Origin: Winogradskyella pelagia
Lineage (GTDB): Bacteria; Bacteroidota; Bacteroidia; Flavobacteriales; Flavobacteriaceae
Assembly (NCBI RefSeq): GCF_017581965.1
Contig: NZ_JAGEVF010000008.1
Coordinates: 118,072-182,071 of the forward strand
Direction of reading: 5' to 3'
DNA length: 64,000 nucleotides
Below are positions 48,401 through 55,635 of this stretch, piece after piece. A model generated the notes under the pieces. It saw only the letters and a list, made by a program, of their open reading frames with translations, was not told where the DNA came from and made no database searches. The translations under genes and the position numbers were made by a program. Numbering within the stretch: the first letter of the stretch is position 1; every line of letters starts with the position of its first letter.

Positions 48401-49280
48401 CTGGAGCAGTTAATGTTGGCATATTTTCCATACGCTTGCCAAAACCTCCACCAACATTTACGTAATAATAGGTCCTATCTGTGTATAGATTAATATTGGT
48501 ATTACTTTCTTCACTAAAAGTATCTGGACCTTCTCCATAAAATAAAATGAAATCCGAATTATCGAAACTTCCATCCTCTTCTCCAATAATTTTTATAGCA
48601 TTCTCAACAGGGTCAAAAGGGTAATTTTCCGAATTAAGTAAAGGAATCATTCTTCCTCCATTACCGTATATTTTAATAGTGCGAGGATCAATAGAGCTAG
48701 TGTTTATACCTAAATCATTTAAAAAGTTTCTACTAAGCCTGTAAATTCCAGACTTTTCAATATAGAACCTATACCAATCTCCCGAACTTAAAACTGAATT
48801 TACAATGGACTGATTTGCCATGCTAGAGGTATTTCTGCCTGCTACCAAGCTATACTGAATAGCAAAAGATTTTATCTTTTTAAAGCCACTTAGCTCATCC
48901 TTTATTATAGGACTTATTTCTAAATAATATGAACGCTTATCTCGCGCGCTGGTGTTGTATACGTTTAATTTTGGTTGGTTTGGAATCAAGGCCGTATTTA
49001 AATCTTTTAATTCTTCCTTAGTAATAGTTTCGTAAACAACATTAACTAGATTAACATTATCCTCATCTATAAGACCACCATTAGAATTCCATTGTGCAAA
49101 ATAAAAAAGGCCACGCTGCGCATCATAATTAAAGTGCTTGTCGTCAAACTTGGGTATTTCCACTCTACCAAACTCATTCTCCAAGATAGCCGATCCATTC
49201 CAATTAAGGGCAAACTCTTTTTGTTGCCCAAAACCGATCAAACAGACTAGTATAAATAATAAGGTAATATTCTTTTTCAT
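45426..49280 (-). CDS. porU: Type IX secretion sortase PorU
   Basis: 1284 residues from the ATG at 49280. A start at 49298 would leave almost no leader after the -7 element at 49314-49321, and the shorter form begins with a clean signal peptide (MKKNITLLFILVCLIGFGQ). The centre is a gingipain-like C25 peptidase, with catalytic H783 in NYFGHGGEDG and C817 in VTVTCEYT. The C-terminus has a FlgD-like/CTD end (IGKGVYIYKLKVRS). PorU removes the C-terminal sorting signals of T9SS cargo and links them to lipopolysaccharide. It lies next to porV and divergent from gldJ. Confidence 0.95.
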   Translation of the reverse strand: MKKNITLLFILVCLIGFGQQKEFALNWNGSAILENEFGRVEIPKFDDKHFNYDAQRGLFYFAQWNSNGGLIDEDNVNLVNVVYETITKEELKDLNTALIPNQPKLNVYNTSARDKRSYYLEISPIIKDELSGFKKIKSFAIQYSLVAGRNTSSMANQSIVNSVLSSGDWYRFYIEKSGIYRLSRNFLNDLGINTSSIDPRTIKIYGNGGRMIPLLNSENYPFDPVENAIKIIGEEDGSFDNSDFILFYGEGPDTFSEESNTNINLYTDRTYYYVNVGGGFGKRMENMPTLTAPADISINTFQDYQFYEVDEHNLAKLGRRWFGDKFDIESERSYEFQFPNLVMDEPLDLKVAVGAVAELATSMTIDVNGNAVSTLGLNPIVGGSVLGSAALYSQSIAVASDNIIIDLEYNNNGNPSAVGYLDYIILEAVRGLRYEGEQLGFKNDIVNSNSGVAEYTVSNATNVDEIWDITDRFNTSYVKNTENISDFSFKVASGAVRNYIAFSFSDVAEPLIDSRRIVSNQNLKGTIFNNAQGAFQDLDYIILAPSQFLSQAERLAQINRTQYNLNVKVIDLQTIYNEFSMGSQDIAAIRNFIKYVYDNASSANNRLKYLCLFGDGSYDYKDRIPNNTNLVPSWYSNNSFNLTSSFVSDDFYGMMDTDEGTMNNADRLDIAVGRILAENPQRAKEMVDKIQAYYEAEAYGSWRNNVLLVSDDVDVQWERILQETTDGIGTTVEGDKSFINIVKIHSDAFEQESSAAGDRYPKVNKAIRDAIEVGALVVNYFGHGGEDGLAKERIFDKFDAQEVNNICKFNLFVTVTCEYTKFDDPNRPTAGEFTFWNTNGGSVGLITTTRQIFVTVGVNYNETLDDYLFALGSDDYPTIGEALRLTKIDPVVAGSSQKRLVFLIGDPAMKLAFPKPNIRLTKINDVDISQPVDTLKALSYTKLSGEVTDPSGNLLSNYNGVLTATVFDKQIERQTLANDGVNDNNGPIILDFTTLGEILFKGQATVENGQFEFDFIVPRDIGIPVGNGRVSFYSQTTSPLSDQAGASFDILVGGINENAPEDNIGPVINLFMNDENFVSGGITNESPTFLAKLQDDNGINTASGIGHDITAIIDGDETNPVVLNDYYQADIDDYTNGTVSYPFRDLEPGPHTLTLKAWDVYNNSSTQEIQFTVFDKDEELVIDNVLNYPNPFVDYTEFWFNHNSVEPLDISVQIFTVSGKIVRTLNGQTTGGGKSTSSLSKDIIWDGRDDFGDKIGKGVYIYKLKVRSNRLNKQVEKIEKLVIL

Positions 49281-49313
49281 TAAGTAAATGGTTACCAAAA
49301 TCGATTACACAAA

Positions 49314-49321
49314 CAAAAATA
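49314..49321 (-). promoter_or_regulatory. -7 element for porU
   Basis: TATTTTTG on the minus strand is an exact match. It lies 34 nt upstream of the preferred porU ATG and helps to decide the start. Confidence 0.45.
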
Positions 49322-49581
49322 TCAGTTTAGATAACGCTGAATATATCTTGTTATTATGGAGGTTCAATTTTTATTTCAAAAGTACAACAATAATTTATTT
49401 TTAGAGCCGTTATAGATGTGCGAATTACACCGATAAAACGGGTAAAAATCCGTTATTCTGTTAAAAAAAAGGGATGAAATGCACATTTTTTTGCATTTTG
49501 ATGCTAAAAAAAGTTGTGGATTTGCCTTTAATTACTATATTGCGAGTCTAAAATTTAATGAGCTTACTTAAACTTATGGAT

Positions 49582-51255
49582 ATGAAAAATGTCTCAAACC
49601 TAAAACTGTTATGGATCTTAGCGCTTAGTACCGCATTAGTAGGGTGCAAGCGATCGTCAAGTTCTGGTAACGTTGATAGCGCTACCGGCTGGAAGATTAA
49701 TGACAATCAGGGAGGTTTTCAATACAATACCAATTTTAAGGAACAACAAACACCTCCAGGAACAGCGTTTATTGAAGGTGGTACCTTTACTATGGGTAAA
49801 GTACAAGATGACCCTATGCACGATTGGAACAATACCCCAAACCAACAGCACGTGCAATCTTTTTACATGGACGAAACAGAGGTTACTAATTTAAACTATC
49901 TGTTTTATCTCGATTATTTAAAGCGTGTATATCCGCCAGACGATCCTAATTACTCCCTTATATACAAAGGTGCATTACCGGACACTCTAGTGTGGAGAAA
50001 CAGGCTGGGCTACAACGAAATGATGACTGAGAATTACTTGCGTCATCCGGGTTATGCCAATTACCCTGTTGTAGGGGTGAGTTGGATTCAAGCTGTTGAA
50101 TATGCAAACTGGAGAACAGATCGTGTGGCTGAAATGGCTTTACAAGATGCTGGTTTTACAGCTCGTGATTCGCACATTACTGATGTTAATGCAACTAGTA
50201 CATTTAGTACCGATACCTATATCAATGCCCCATCTCAAACTTATGGAGGTAATACTGCTGTTCACCAAGGCGGTAGACGACAGCAGACTGACGCAAATGG
50301 TAATCCAATTAACGTATATGCCAAAAGAGAAACTGGCATTATCCCTGTGAAATACCGATTACCGACAGAAGCAGAATGGGAATATGCTGCACTAGGTTTA
50401 AGTGAGCTAAGAGAATACAATGTATATAGAGGCCGTAAAAAATACCCATGGGATGGTCAGTATACAAGGTCAGGCAAGCGTGTTAATCGTGGTGACCAAT
50501 TAGCTAATTTTAAGCAAGGAAAAGGTGATTACGGTGGAATCGCAGGCTGGTCTGATGATGGAGCAGATATTACTGCTGAAGTTAAATCTTACCAACCTAA
50601 CGATTTTGGTTTATATGATATGGCTGGTAATGTTGCCGAATGGGTTGCAGATGTATACAGACCAATTGTAGATGATGAATTTAATGATTTTAATTACTAC
50701 CGAGGAAATGTATATACCAAAAACGCACTTAACGAAGATGGCACTGTTAAGGTGGTAACCGTTGATGAAATCGTTTATGACACCTTAAGTAATGGTAAAA
50801 TCATTGCAAGAAATTTACCGGGAGAAATTGCTAAGGTACCTGTTGATGTTGAAGAAACATACTTAAGGTCTAATTTCGATGAGAGTGATAACAGAAACTT
50901 TAGAGATGGTGACAAGAGATCTTCTAGATATTATAGAGAAAGCTTTGATGAAGGTTCTGCCGGACGAGAAAACAGTACGCGTAAAATGTACAACTCCCCA
51001 GACCATGTTGTAGCTGTTGACACAATTGATGGAAAATTAGTTAGACAATACGACAAATCTAATAACAGAACTTCTTTAATCAATGATGAAGTTAGAGTGT
51101 ACAAAGGTGGATCTTGGAGAGACAGAGCGTACTGGATTGACCCAGCACAAAGACGTTATTTCCCTCAAGATATGGCAACAGATTACATAGGATTTAGATG
51201 TGCTGTATCTAGAGTTGGATCAAAGTCCCAAAAAGGCGGTAAAAGACGTAACTAA
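49582..51255 (+). CDS. gldJ: Gliding motility lipoprotein GldJ
   Basis: 557 residues from the ATG at 49582; in-frame ATGs at 49558 and 49576 would add eight or two residues. The chosen start gives a normal lipoprotein signal with C22 in the lipobox LVGC. The body is an FGE-sulfatase (SUMF1-like) fold: FIEGGTFTMG, MDETEVTNLNYLFYLDYL, KYRLPTEAEWEYAA, YDMAGNVAEWVADVY and GGSWRDRAYW. GldJ is an outer-membrane lipoprotein required for gliding and for stabilising the GldK/T9SS machinery. It is divergent from porU and followed by a terminator and then murF. Confidence 0.94.
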   Translation: MKNVSNLKLLWILALSTALVGCKRSSSSGNVDSATGWKINDNQGGFQYNTNFKEQQTPPGTAFIEGGTFTMGKVQDDPMHDWNNTPNQQHVQSFYMDETEVTNLNYLFYLDYLKRVYPPDDPNYSLIYKGALPDTLVWRNRLGYNEMMTENYLRHPGYANYPVVGVSWIQAVEYANWRTDRVAEMALQDAGFTARDSHITDVNATSTFSTDTYINAPSQTYGGNTAVHQGGRRQQTDANGNPINVYAKRETGIIPVKYRLPTEAEWEYAALGLSELREYNVYRGRKKYPWDGQYTRSGKRVNRGDQLANFKQGKGDYGGIAGWSDDGADITAEVKSYQPNDFGLYDMAGNVAEWVADVYRPIVDDEFNDFNYYRGNVYTKNALNEDGTVKVVTVDEIVYDTLSNGKIIARNLPGEIAKVPVDVEETYLRSNFDESDNRNFRDGDKRSSRYYRESFDEGSAGRENSTRKMYNSPDHVVAVDTIDGKLVRQYDKSNNRTSLINDEVRVYKGGSWRDRAYWIDPAQRRYFPQDMATDYIGFRCAVSRVGSKSQKGGKRRN

Positions 51256-51273
51256 TTTTAGTGATACTTTATA

Positions 51274-51306
51274 AAAAAAGTCCTGATTAATAGTCAGGAC
51301 TTTTTT
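51274..51306 (+). terminator. Intrinsic terminator after gldJ
   Basis: The arms AAAAAGTCCTGA and TCAGGACTTTTT (stem 51275-51305) flank a 7-nt loop and end in six T residues. It is a strong terminator only 11 nt before murF, so murF may depend on readthrough or on another promoter. Confidence 0.9.
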
Positions 51307-51317
51307 ATTTTTAAATT

Positions 51318-52598
51318 ATGGAAATCGAGGAGTTATACAAAAAATTCAAAGAATGCCAAGGGGTTTCTACGGACACCAGAAAACTAACTGAGAATTCTAT
51401 GTTTTTTGCGCTTAAAGGCGACAATTTTAATGGAAATAGATTTATTGAAACCGCCTTTTCCAGTGGTGCAAAGTACTGTGTTATTGACGAAAAGAGAGCT
51501 TTAATAAATTCAAACTGTATTTTGGTAGCCGATGTGCTTTCTACACTTCAACAGCTAGCCACCTACCACAGAAAATCCTTAACTACTAAGATTATAGGGC
51601 TTACAGGCAGTAATGGAAAAACGACAACAAAAGAGCTTATAAATGCCGTATTATCTACAACCTATAAGGTAAAAGCTACTGTAGGGAACCTCAACAATCA
51701 CATAGGAGTACCACTAACACTTTTAAGTTTTAAGGAAGATTTAGACTTTGGCATTGTTGAAATGGGAGCTAATCACCAGAAGGAAATTGAATTCTTGAGC
51801 AGTTTAGCACAGCCCGACTTTGTTTTTATTACAAACTTTGGAAAGGCTCATTTAGAAGGGTTTGGAGGCGTTCAAGGAATTATCAAAGGAAAATCAGAAT
51901 TGTATGATTACGCTAAAAGCCATAATAAAACCATTTTTGTCAATACTGACGATAAAAAACAAGTACAACAAACAAGCAAGTATGCAAACGTAATTACTTT
52001 TGGTTCTTTACCTGATAATGATTACCAAATCAATTTTAAGGATGTTGTTCCATTTGTAAGCTTAGAATTTTCAAATGAAGTTTGCTTAACGCAACTTATT
52101 GGTGCCTACAATTTTAATAATATTGCCATTGCAGTAGCTTTAGGCCAATTTTTTAAAGTCCCAAATGACTTAATTAAAAAAGCTATAGAACATTATGTCC
52201 CGAAGAATAACCGATCACAGATAATAACAAAAGGAACAAACAGCATTATTCTAGATGCCTATAATGCAAATCCAACCAGTATGAGTGCTGCATTAGAAAA
52301 CTTCCGTAGAATCGAAGCAGAAGATAAATATCTCTTTTTAGGAGACATGTTCGAATTAGGTGAGGCAGCACAACAAGAGCATCAAACCATTACTCATTTC
52401 GCTTCGAGTAATTTTGAAAAAAATATTTATCTCATTGGTGAGAATTTTTTCAAAGCCAAAACCTCAGATAAGATTAAAAAATTCAAAACTTATGATGACT
52501 TTGAAAAGCACATAAAAAGTACAGTAATACAAGATGCTTCAATTTTAGTTAAAGGGTCTCGAGGTATGGCGCTTGAACGCATTCTCGATGTGCTTTAA
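51318..52598 (+). CDS. murF: UDP-MurNAc-tripeptide:D-Ala-D-Ala ligase
   Basis: 426 residues. It adds D-Ala-D-Ala to UDP-MurNAc-tripeptide, the last cytoplasmic step of the peptidoglycan precursor. The N-terminal substrate domain contains VSTDTRKL and FFALKGDNFNGN. The ATP loop GSNGKTTT occupies 97-104, and NNHIGVPLTLL and GDMFELGE follow. The end carries a standard Mur ligase C-terminal domain. Length is normal. It sits downstream of gldJ as in other Flavobacteriia, with a terminator between them. Confidence 0.96.
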   Translation: MEIEELYKKFKECQGVSTDTRKLTENSMFFALKGDNFNGNRFIETAFSSGAKYCVIDEKRALINSNCILVADVLSTLQQLATYHRKSLTTKIIGLTGSNGKTTTKELINAVLSTTYKVKATVGNLNNHIGVPLTLLSFKEDLDFGIVEMGANHQKEIEFLSSLAQPDFVFITNFGKAHLEGFGGVQGIIKGKSELYDYAKSHNKTIFVNTDDKKQVQQTSKYANVITFGSLPDNDYQINFKDVVPFVSLEFSNEVCLTQLIGAYNFNNIAIAVALGQFFKVPNDLIKKAIEHYVPKNNRSQIITKGTNSIILDAYNANPTSMSAALENFRRIEAEDKYLFLGDMFELGEAAQQEHQTITHFASSNFEKNIYLIGENFFKAKTSDKIKKFKTYDDFEKHIKSTVIQDASILVKGSRGMALERILDVL

Positions 52599-52675
52599 TA
52601 GAATAGATATAAAATGGCAAATAGTACAACTATCTAAAAATCATTTCCGTGAAACCGGGAATACATAAAACTAAA

Positions 52676-52701
52676 AAATCCAATGCATGTGCATTGGATT
52701 T
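52676..52701 (-). terminator. Terminator hairpin, second copy
   Basis: The arms AAATCCAATGCA (52676-52687) and TGCATTGGATTT (52690-52701) are perfect, and on the minus strand T residues follow. It lies downstream of the orphan tRNA 3' fragment and could also terminate murF from the other side. It closely resembles the hairpin at 52852-52879. Confidence 0.8.
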
Positions 52702-52726
52702 CTGCTTGATGTGGGTCATACTGGAT
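52701..52726 (-). repeat. Orphan tRNA-Val 3' end copy (direct repeat 1)
   Basis: 26 nt here are identical to 52880-52905, which hold the last 16 nt of tRNA-Val(GAC) plus 10 nt of spacer. No tRNA body is recognisable upstream on the minus strand. It is the remains of a tRNA/terminator duplication or of a site-specific integration scar. Confidence 0.85.
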
Positions 52727-52800
52727 AGTCTCCGTCTTTCCAGAATAAAACCACTTCTGCAAATAGAATCCAAATCGATTCTAAAGAATCGGTTCTTGCA

Positions 52801-52853
52801 TTTTTAATTTCCTCATCCATGAATGCAAGCATTCATTATTCTGAAATTAAAAA
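52801..52853. repeat. Nested inverted repeat between the two terminator copies
   Basis: The outer arms TTTTTAATTTC (52801-52811) and GAAATTAAAAA (52843-52853) are perfect over 11 bp. Inside them ATGAATGC (52819-52826) and GCATTCAT (52829-52836) form an 8-bp inner palindrome. The structure sits directly beside the tRNA terminator. It could be a protein-binding site, a small folded RNA or the relic of a mobile element. Function unknown. Confidence 0.7.
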
Positions 52854-52879
52854 TCCCGATGCATTGCTGCATCGGGATT
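52852..52879 (-). terminator. Terminator of the tRNA-Val unit
   Basis: The arms AATCCCGATGCA (52852-52863) and TGCATCGGGATT (52868-52879) are perfect over 12 bp with a 4-nt loop. T residues follow on the minus strand, 11 nt after the tRNA-Val(GAC) discriminator base. Confidence 0.9.
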
Positions 52880-52905
52880 CTGCTTGATGTGGGTCATACT
52901 GGATT
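52880..52905 (-). repeat. tRNA-Val 3' end and spacer (direct repeat 2)
   Basis: This is the intact copy of the 26-nt sequence repeated at 52701-52726, 179 bp away. Its right 16 nt are the end of tRNA-Val(GAC). Confidence 0.85.
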
Positions 52906-52964
52906 CGAACCAGTGACTTCTACCCTGTCAAGGTAACACTCTAAACCAACTGAGTTAATGACCC
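52890..52964 (-). tRNA. tRNA-Val (anticodon GAC)
   Basis: 75 nt. Acceptor GGGTCAT/ATGACCC, D arm with AGTTGGTTTA loop, anticodon loop TTGACAG (anticodon GAC, reads GUC/GUU), and T arm ACTGG-TTCGAAT-CCAGT are all paired correctly. The discriminator base is A. CCA is not encoded: the next bases read CAT, so the end must be added by CCA transferase. It lies downstream of tRNA-Val(TAC) with a terminator-like hairpin between. Confidence 0.95.
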
Positions 52965-52969
52965 ATAAA

Positions 52970-52995
52970 AAAAGTCCACATATCTGCGGACTTTT
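52970..52995 (-). terminator. Terminator-like hairpin between the two tRNA-Val genes
   Basis: Stem AAAAGTCC/GGACTTTT (52970-52977 with 52988-52995) is followed on the minus strand by a run of T residues (52967-52973). No TAnnTTTG element is seen after it, so tRNA-Val(GAC) may rely on readthrough. The hairpin could also help in RNA processing. Confidence 0.7.
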
Positions 52996-52997
52996 GG

Positions 52998-53072
52998 TGG
53001 GCGCGAAGGGATTCGAACCCCTGACCCCTTGGGTGTAAACCAAGTGCTCTGAACCAACTGAGCTACGCGCCC
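52998..53072 (-). tRNA. tRNA-Val (anticodon TAC)
   Basis: 75 nt without the tail. Acceptor GGGCGCG/CGCGCCC, D arm GCTC...GAGC, anticodon loop TTTACAC (anticodon TAC, reads GUA and other Val codons), and T arm AGGGG-TTCGAAT-CCCTT pair well. The discriminator is A, and CCA is encoded at 52995-52997, unlike its neighbour. It is the first gene after the promoter at 53086-53116. Confidence 0.96.
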
Positions 53073-53085
53073 GATAATTGGATTG

Positions 53086-53116
53086 CAAATATAGATTAGT
53101 TTTTATTATCTCAAAA
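53086..53116 (-). promoter_or_regulatory. Promoter of the tRNA-Val genes
   Basis: On the minus strand TTTTG (53112-53116) is followed by 18 nt and then TATATTTG (53086-53093). Both parts match the Bacteroidota -33/-7 consensus with normal spacing, and the tRNA begins 13 nt later. It is the best promoter match in the window together with the one at 59135. Confidence 0.75.
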
Positions 53117-53132
53117 GAATTTCTCTAAAAAA

Positions 53133-54350
53133 TTATATGACCTCAGCCACGACGAATGTGCTTCCTCCAATAAAAATAATATCAGAGGTGTGCGCTCTAT
53201 TTTTGGCCGCTTTTAAAGCCTTCCGCACAGTAACATAAGATTCTCCAATAAAGCCATGGTCTGAAAACTGATTGGCTAAAATCTCTACATCTAACCCCCT
53301 TTCAACATTAGGTTTACAAAAATAATAGCTTGCAGTCTTGGGTAGAATGTCTAGTACACTTTCTATATTTTTATCATTCACAGTACCAAAAACGATATGT
53401 AATTGCCTATACTTTTCAGCACTTAATTGTGTCATCACAAGCTCTAAACCCTCCCTATTATGAGCGGTATCGCATATAATCTTTGGACTTTCACTTAAAA
53501 TCTGCCACCGTCCCAGAAATCCAGTATTTCTAACTACGTTTAATAAGCCTTCTTTTATGTTATTCTCCGAAATGGTATATCCTATTTTTTTTAGTGTTTT
53601 AATGGACGCCAATACAGTATTTATATTTTTCTTTTGGTAAGAACCAATTAAATCGCTTTTGTAATCACCATATTCAATGTCATCTGCAAAAACAATAGAG
53701 GCTTGGCACTCTGTAGCTTTTTTGCGGAAAACCGACATGGTCTCACTATGAGACTCTCCAACAACTACAGGTATATTGTACTTTATTATCCCTGCTTTTT
53801 CTGAAGCTATTTTACCTAATGTATCACCCAATATATTAACGTGGTCAAAACCAATATTAGTTATTACCGATAAAACAGGTGTAATAATATTTGTAGAATC
53901 TAGACGCCCTCCTAATCCAACTTCTATTACAGCAATATCAACTTCTTTTGTTGCGAAATACTCAAAAGCCATCCCAACGGTCATTTCAAAAAACGATAGG
54001 TCTTGTTCTTCAAAAAACTGTTTATTTCTGGTTATAAAAGCTATAACATCTTTTTTGCTTATCGGGTTTCCGTTTATTCTAATACGTTCTCTAAAATCTT
54101 TAAGATGAGGCGAAGTGTAAAGCCCTACTTTATAACCAGCCTCTTGCAGAATAGAGGCAAGCATATGGCTGGTTGATCCTTTGCCATTAGTGCCTGCCAC
54201 ATGAATAGATTTAAACCTCTTTTGCGGACAGCCTAAATAATCATCCAATTTAAGCGCATTGGAAAGGTCTTCCTTATACGCAGACTTACCCTGTCTTTGA
54301 TACATTGGCAGCTGTTTAAACATCCAACTCAAAGTATCTTTATACGTCAT
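53133..54350 (-). CDS. folC: Folylpolyglutamate/dihydrofolate synthase
   Basis: 405 residues, Mur-ligase fold. It attaches glutamate to folates and probably also makes dihydrofolate from dihydropteroate, in the cytoplasm. The ATP loop GTNGKGST is at 53-60, followed by SPHLKDFRERIRING, GLGGRLDSTN and HVNILGDTLGKIASEKAGI. The C-terminal DTAHNREGLE matches the family. It starts 2 nt after the tonB stop and is probably the last gene of the nhaD-exbB-exbD-tonB-folC run. Confidence 0.95.
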   Translation of the reverse strand: MTYKDTLSWMFKQLPMYQRQGKSAYKEDLSNALKLDDYLGCPQKRFKSIHVAGTNGKGSTSHMLASILQEAGYKVGLYTSPHLKDFRERIRINGNPISKKDVIAFITRNKQFFEEQDLSFFEMTVGMAFEYFATKEVDIAVIEVGLGGRLDSTNIITPVLSVITNIGFDHVNILGDTLGKIASEKAGIIKYNIPVVVGESHSETMSVFRKKATECQASIVFADDIEYGDYKSDLIGSYQKKNINTVLASIKTLKKIGYTISENNIKEGLLNVVRNTGFLGRWQILSESPKIICDTAHNREGLELVMTQLSAEKYRQLHIVFGTVNDKNIESVLDILPKTASYYFCKPNVERGLDVEILANQFSDHGFIGESYVTVRKALKAAKNRAHTSDIIFIGGSTFVVAEVI

Positions 54351-54352
54351 TT

Positions 54353-55198
54353 CTATTGTGAAACCTCAAAGTTAATACTTACAAAACCAACTTGGGTGGC
54401 AGGTGCCTCTGAGTCTGGTGGCCATTTATGGGAAAGTGCAATTTTTTTAGCAGGCTCTAGAAGACATGGATGTGTATTTGTTGAGCCTTTAATACCTGGT
54501 TCTACTTTGATAACTTTTCCGGCCCTATTGACTTCAATACGGACAACTACCAAACCATATTCGTTGCAATCTTGTTTAAAAATTTGTCGCGATGGTCTGC
54601 CTCGCCCACCTAAACCATAACCCACGCCGCCTTTGCCAGGGCCAGAATCGCCAAAATAACTCGGTGCATATGGGTTGTTTCCGTCTAGTTGCCCTTTATT
54701 GCCTCCAGATGCATCAGAACCTTCACCGTCATCTGTTTTTCCTTCTGCATTTTTAACGCCTCCAATAAGATTATCCAGATTTTTTCGTTTAGCCTCTTCT
54801 TCTAATCTTTTTTTCTCATCAGCTTCTTTACGCTCGTGCTCAATACGTTCAGCTTCCGCTTTCGCTTTCGCTTCGGCTTCTTTTTGCCTTTTAATAGCAA
54901 TTTCCTCTGCATTGTCCTCTGTTAATAATTCTTCGGATTGAGATTCGCTTGGTGTAGGCTTAGTTTCACTAGGTTGAATTTCATCGATTTGTTTTTCTTC
55001 AACAGCTTTTCTTGGTTCACTTAGAGGCTTGTTCCCACTTCCAAAATCCGAAGTTCCAAAGTTCACAACGACACCATACTCTTCTGGCGGGTCGAAGTAT
55101 TGAGGTCCTACAACGAATAATAGTAATAAAATTATTACACTTATCAGAAAAGTAATCTTCGCAGAATTACGCTCGTGCTTTGTTTCTAAATACTTCAT
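54353..55198 (-). CDS. TonB-like energy transducer
   Basis: 281 residues. One membrane anchor (about 15-33) follows a short cytoplasmic tail. A charged, Glu/Lys/Ala-rich coiled-coil stretch spans about 95-145. The Gly-rich part around GDSGPGKGGVGYGLGGRG precedes the C-terminal domain (about 205-281), which has the TonB_C-like strand pattern (YGLVVVRIEVNRAGKVIKVEPG, then GFVSINFEVSQ). It would pass proton-motive energy from ExbB/ExbD to outer-membrane receptors. The central Pro-rich spacer of classic TonB is short here. It follows exbD by 40 nt. Confidence 0.85.
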   Translation of the reverse strand: MKYLETKHERNSAKITFLISVIILLLLFVVGPQYFDPPEEYGVVVNFGTSDFGSGNKPLSEPRKAVEEKQIDEIQPSETKPTPSESQSEELLTEDNAEEIAIKRQKEAEAKAKAEAERIEHERKEADEKKRLEEEAKRKNLDNLIGGVKNAEGKTDDGEGSDASGGNKGQLDGNNPYAPSYFGDSGPGKGGVGYGLGGRGRPSRQIFKQDCNEYGLVVVRIEVNRAGKVIKVEPGIKGSTNTHPCLLEPAKKIALSHKWPPDSEAPATQVGFVSINFEVSQ

Positions 55199-55238
55199 TA
55201 AAAATTAAAAAAGCTAATTACCTATTTTATAAATACAG

Positions 55239-55631
55239 TTATTTTGGTTGTACGGCCAAAATGACCTTAAATTTATTTCTATTAGCAATATCCATAACCT
55301 TAACTACATTCTCTACAGGTACTGATTTTTCGGCTCGAAGAACTATAGTTGGCTTATCCTTTGAAGACAACAATGATATTAACTCATTTTCCAATACACT
55401 TTCGCCGACACGTTTTTCATCGATATAATAGGTTAAATCTTTTTTGATACTTACCGCGATGGACTTTTTGTTCTCTGTTTTGCCACTTGCTTTGGGCAAA
55501 ATAATATCAATCGCACTGGTAGTAACTAAGGTAGACGCTATCATAAAGAATATAAGCAACAGAAAGACAATATCCGTCATTGACGCCATATTGAATTCTG
55601 GGGTGACTTTATTTCTTCCTCTGATATTCAT
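55239..55631 (-). CDS. exbD: ExbD/TolR-family proton-channel subunit
   Basis: 130 residues. A single membrane helix covers about 19-38, with the proton-path aspartate D20 in MASMTDIVFLLLIFF. The periplasmic domain fills the rest (VSIKKDLTYYIDEKRV and VLRAEKSVPVENVVKVMDIA are typical). With ExbB it forms the proton-driven motor for the adjacent TonB. It begins 4 nt after the exbB stop. ExbD and TolR cannot be told apart by sequence alone; the neighbouring tonB favours ExbD. Confidence 0.92.
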   Translation of the reverse strand: MNIRGRNKVTPEFNMASMTDIVFLLLIFFMIASTLVTTSAIDIILPKASGKTENKKSIAVSIKKDLTYYIDEKRVGESVLENELISLLSSKDKPTIVLRAEKSVPVENVVKVMDIANRNKFKVILAVQPK

Positions 55632-55635
55632 TGAT

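Noticed and set aside
52894..53088. Open frame covering both tRNA-Val genes
   Set aside because: Its peptide is the typical false translation of tRNA genes; the tRNA secondary structures are clear.
54675..54941. Plus-strand Ser-rich frame opposite tonB
   Set aside because: It is the antisense of the Glu/Lys/Ala coiled-coil region and has no supporting features.
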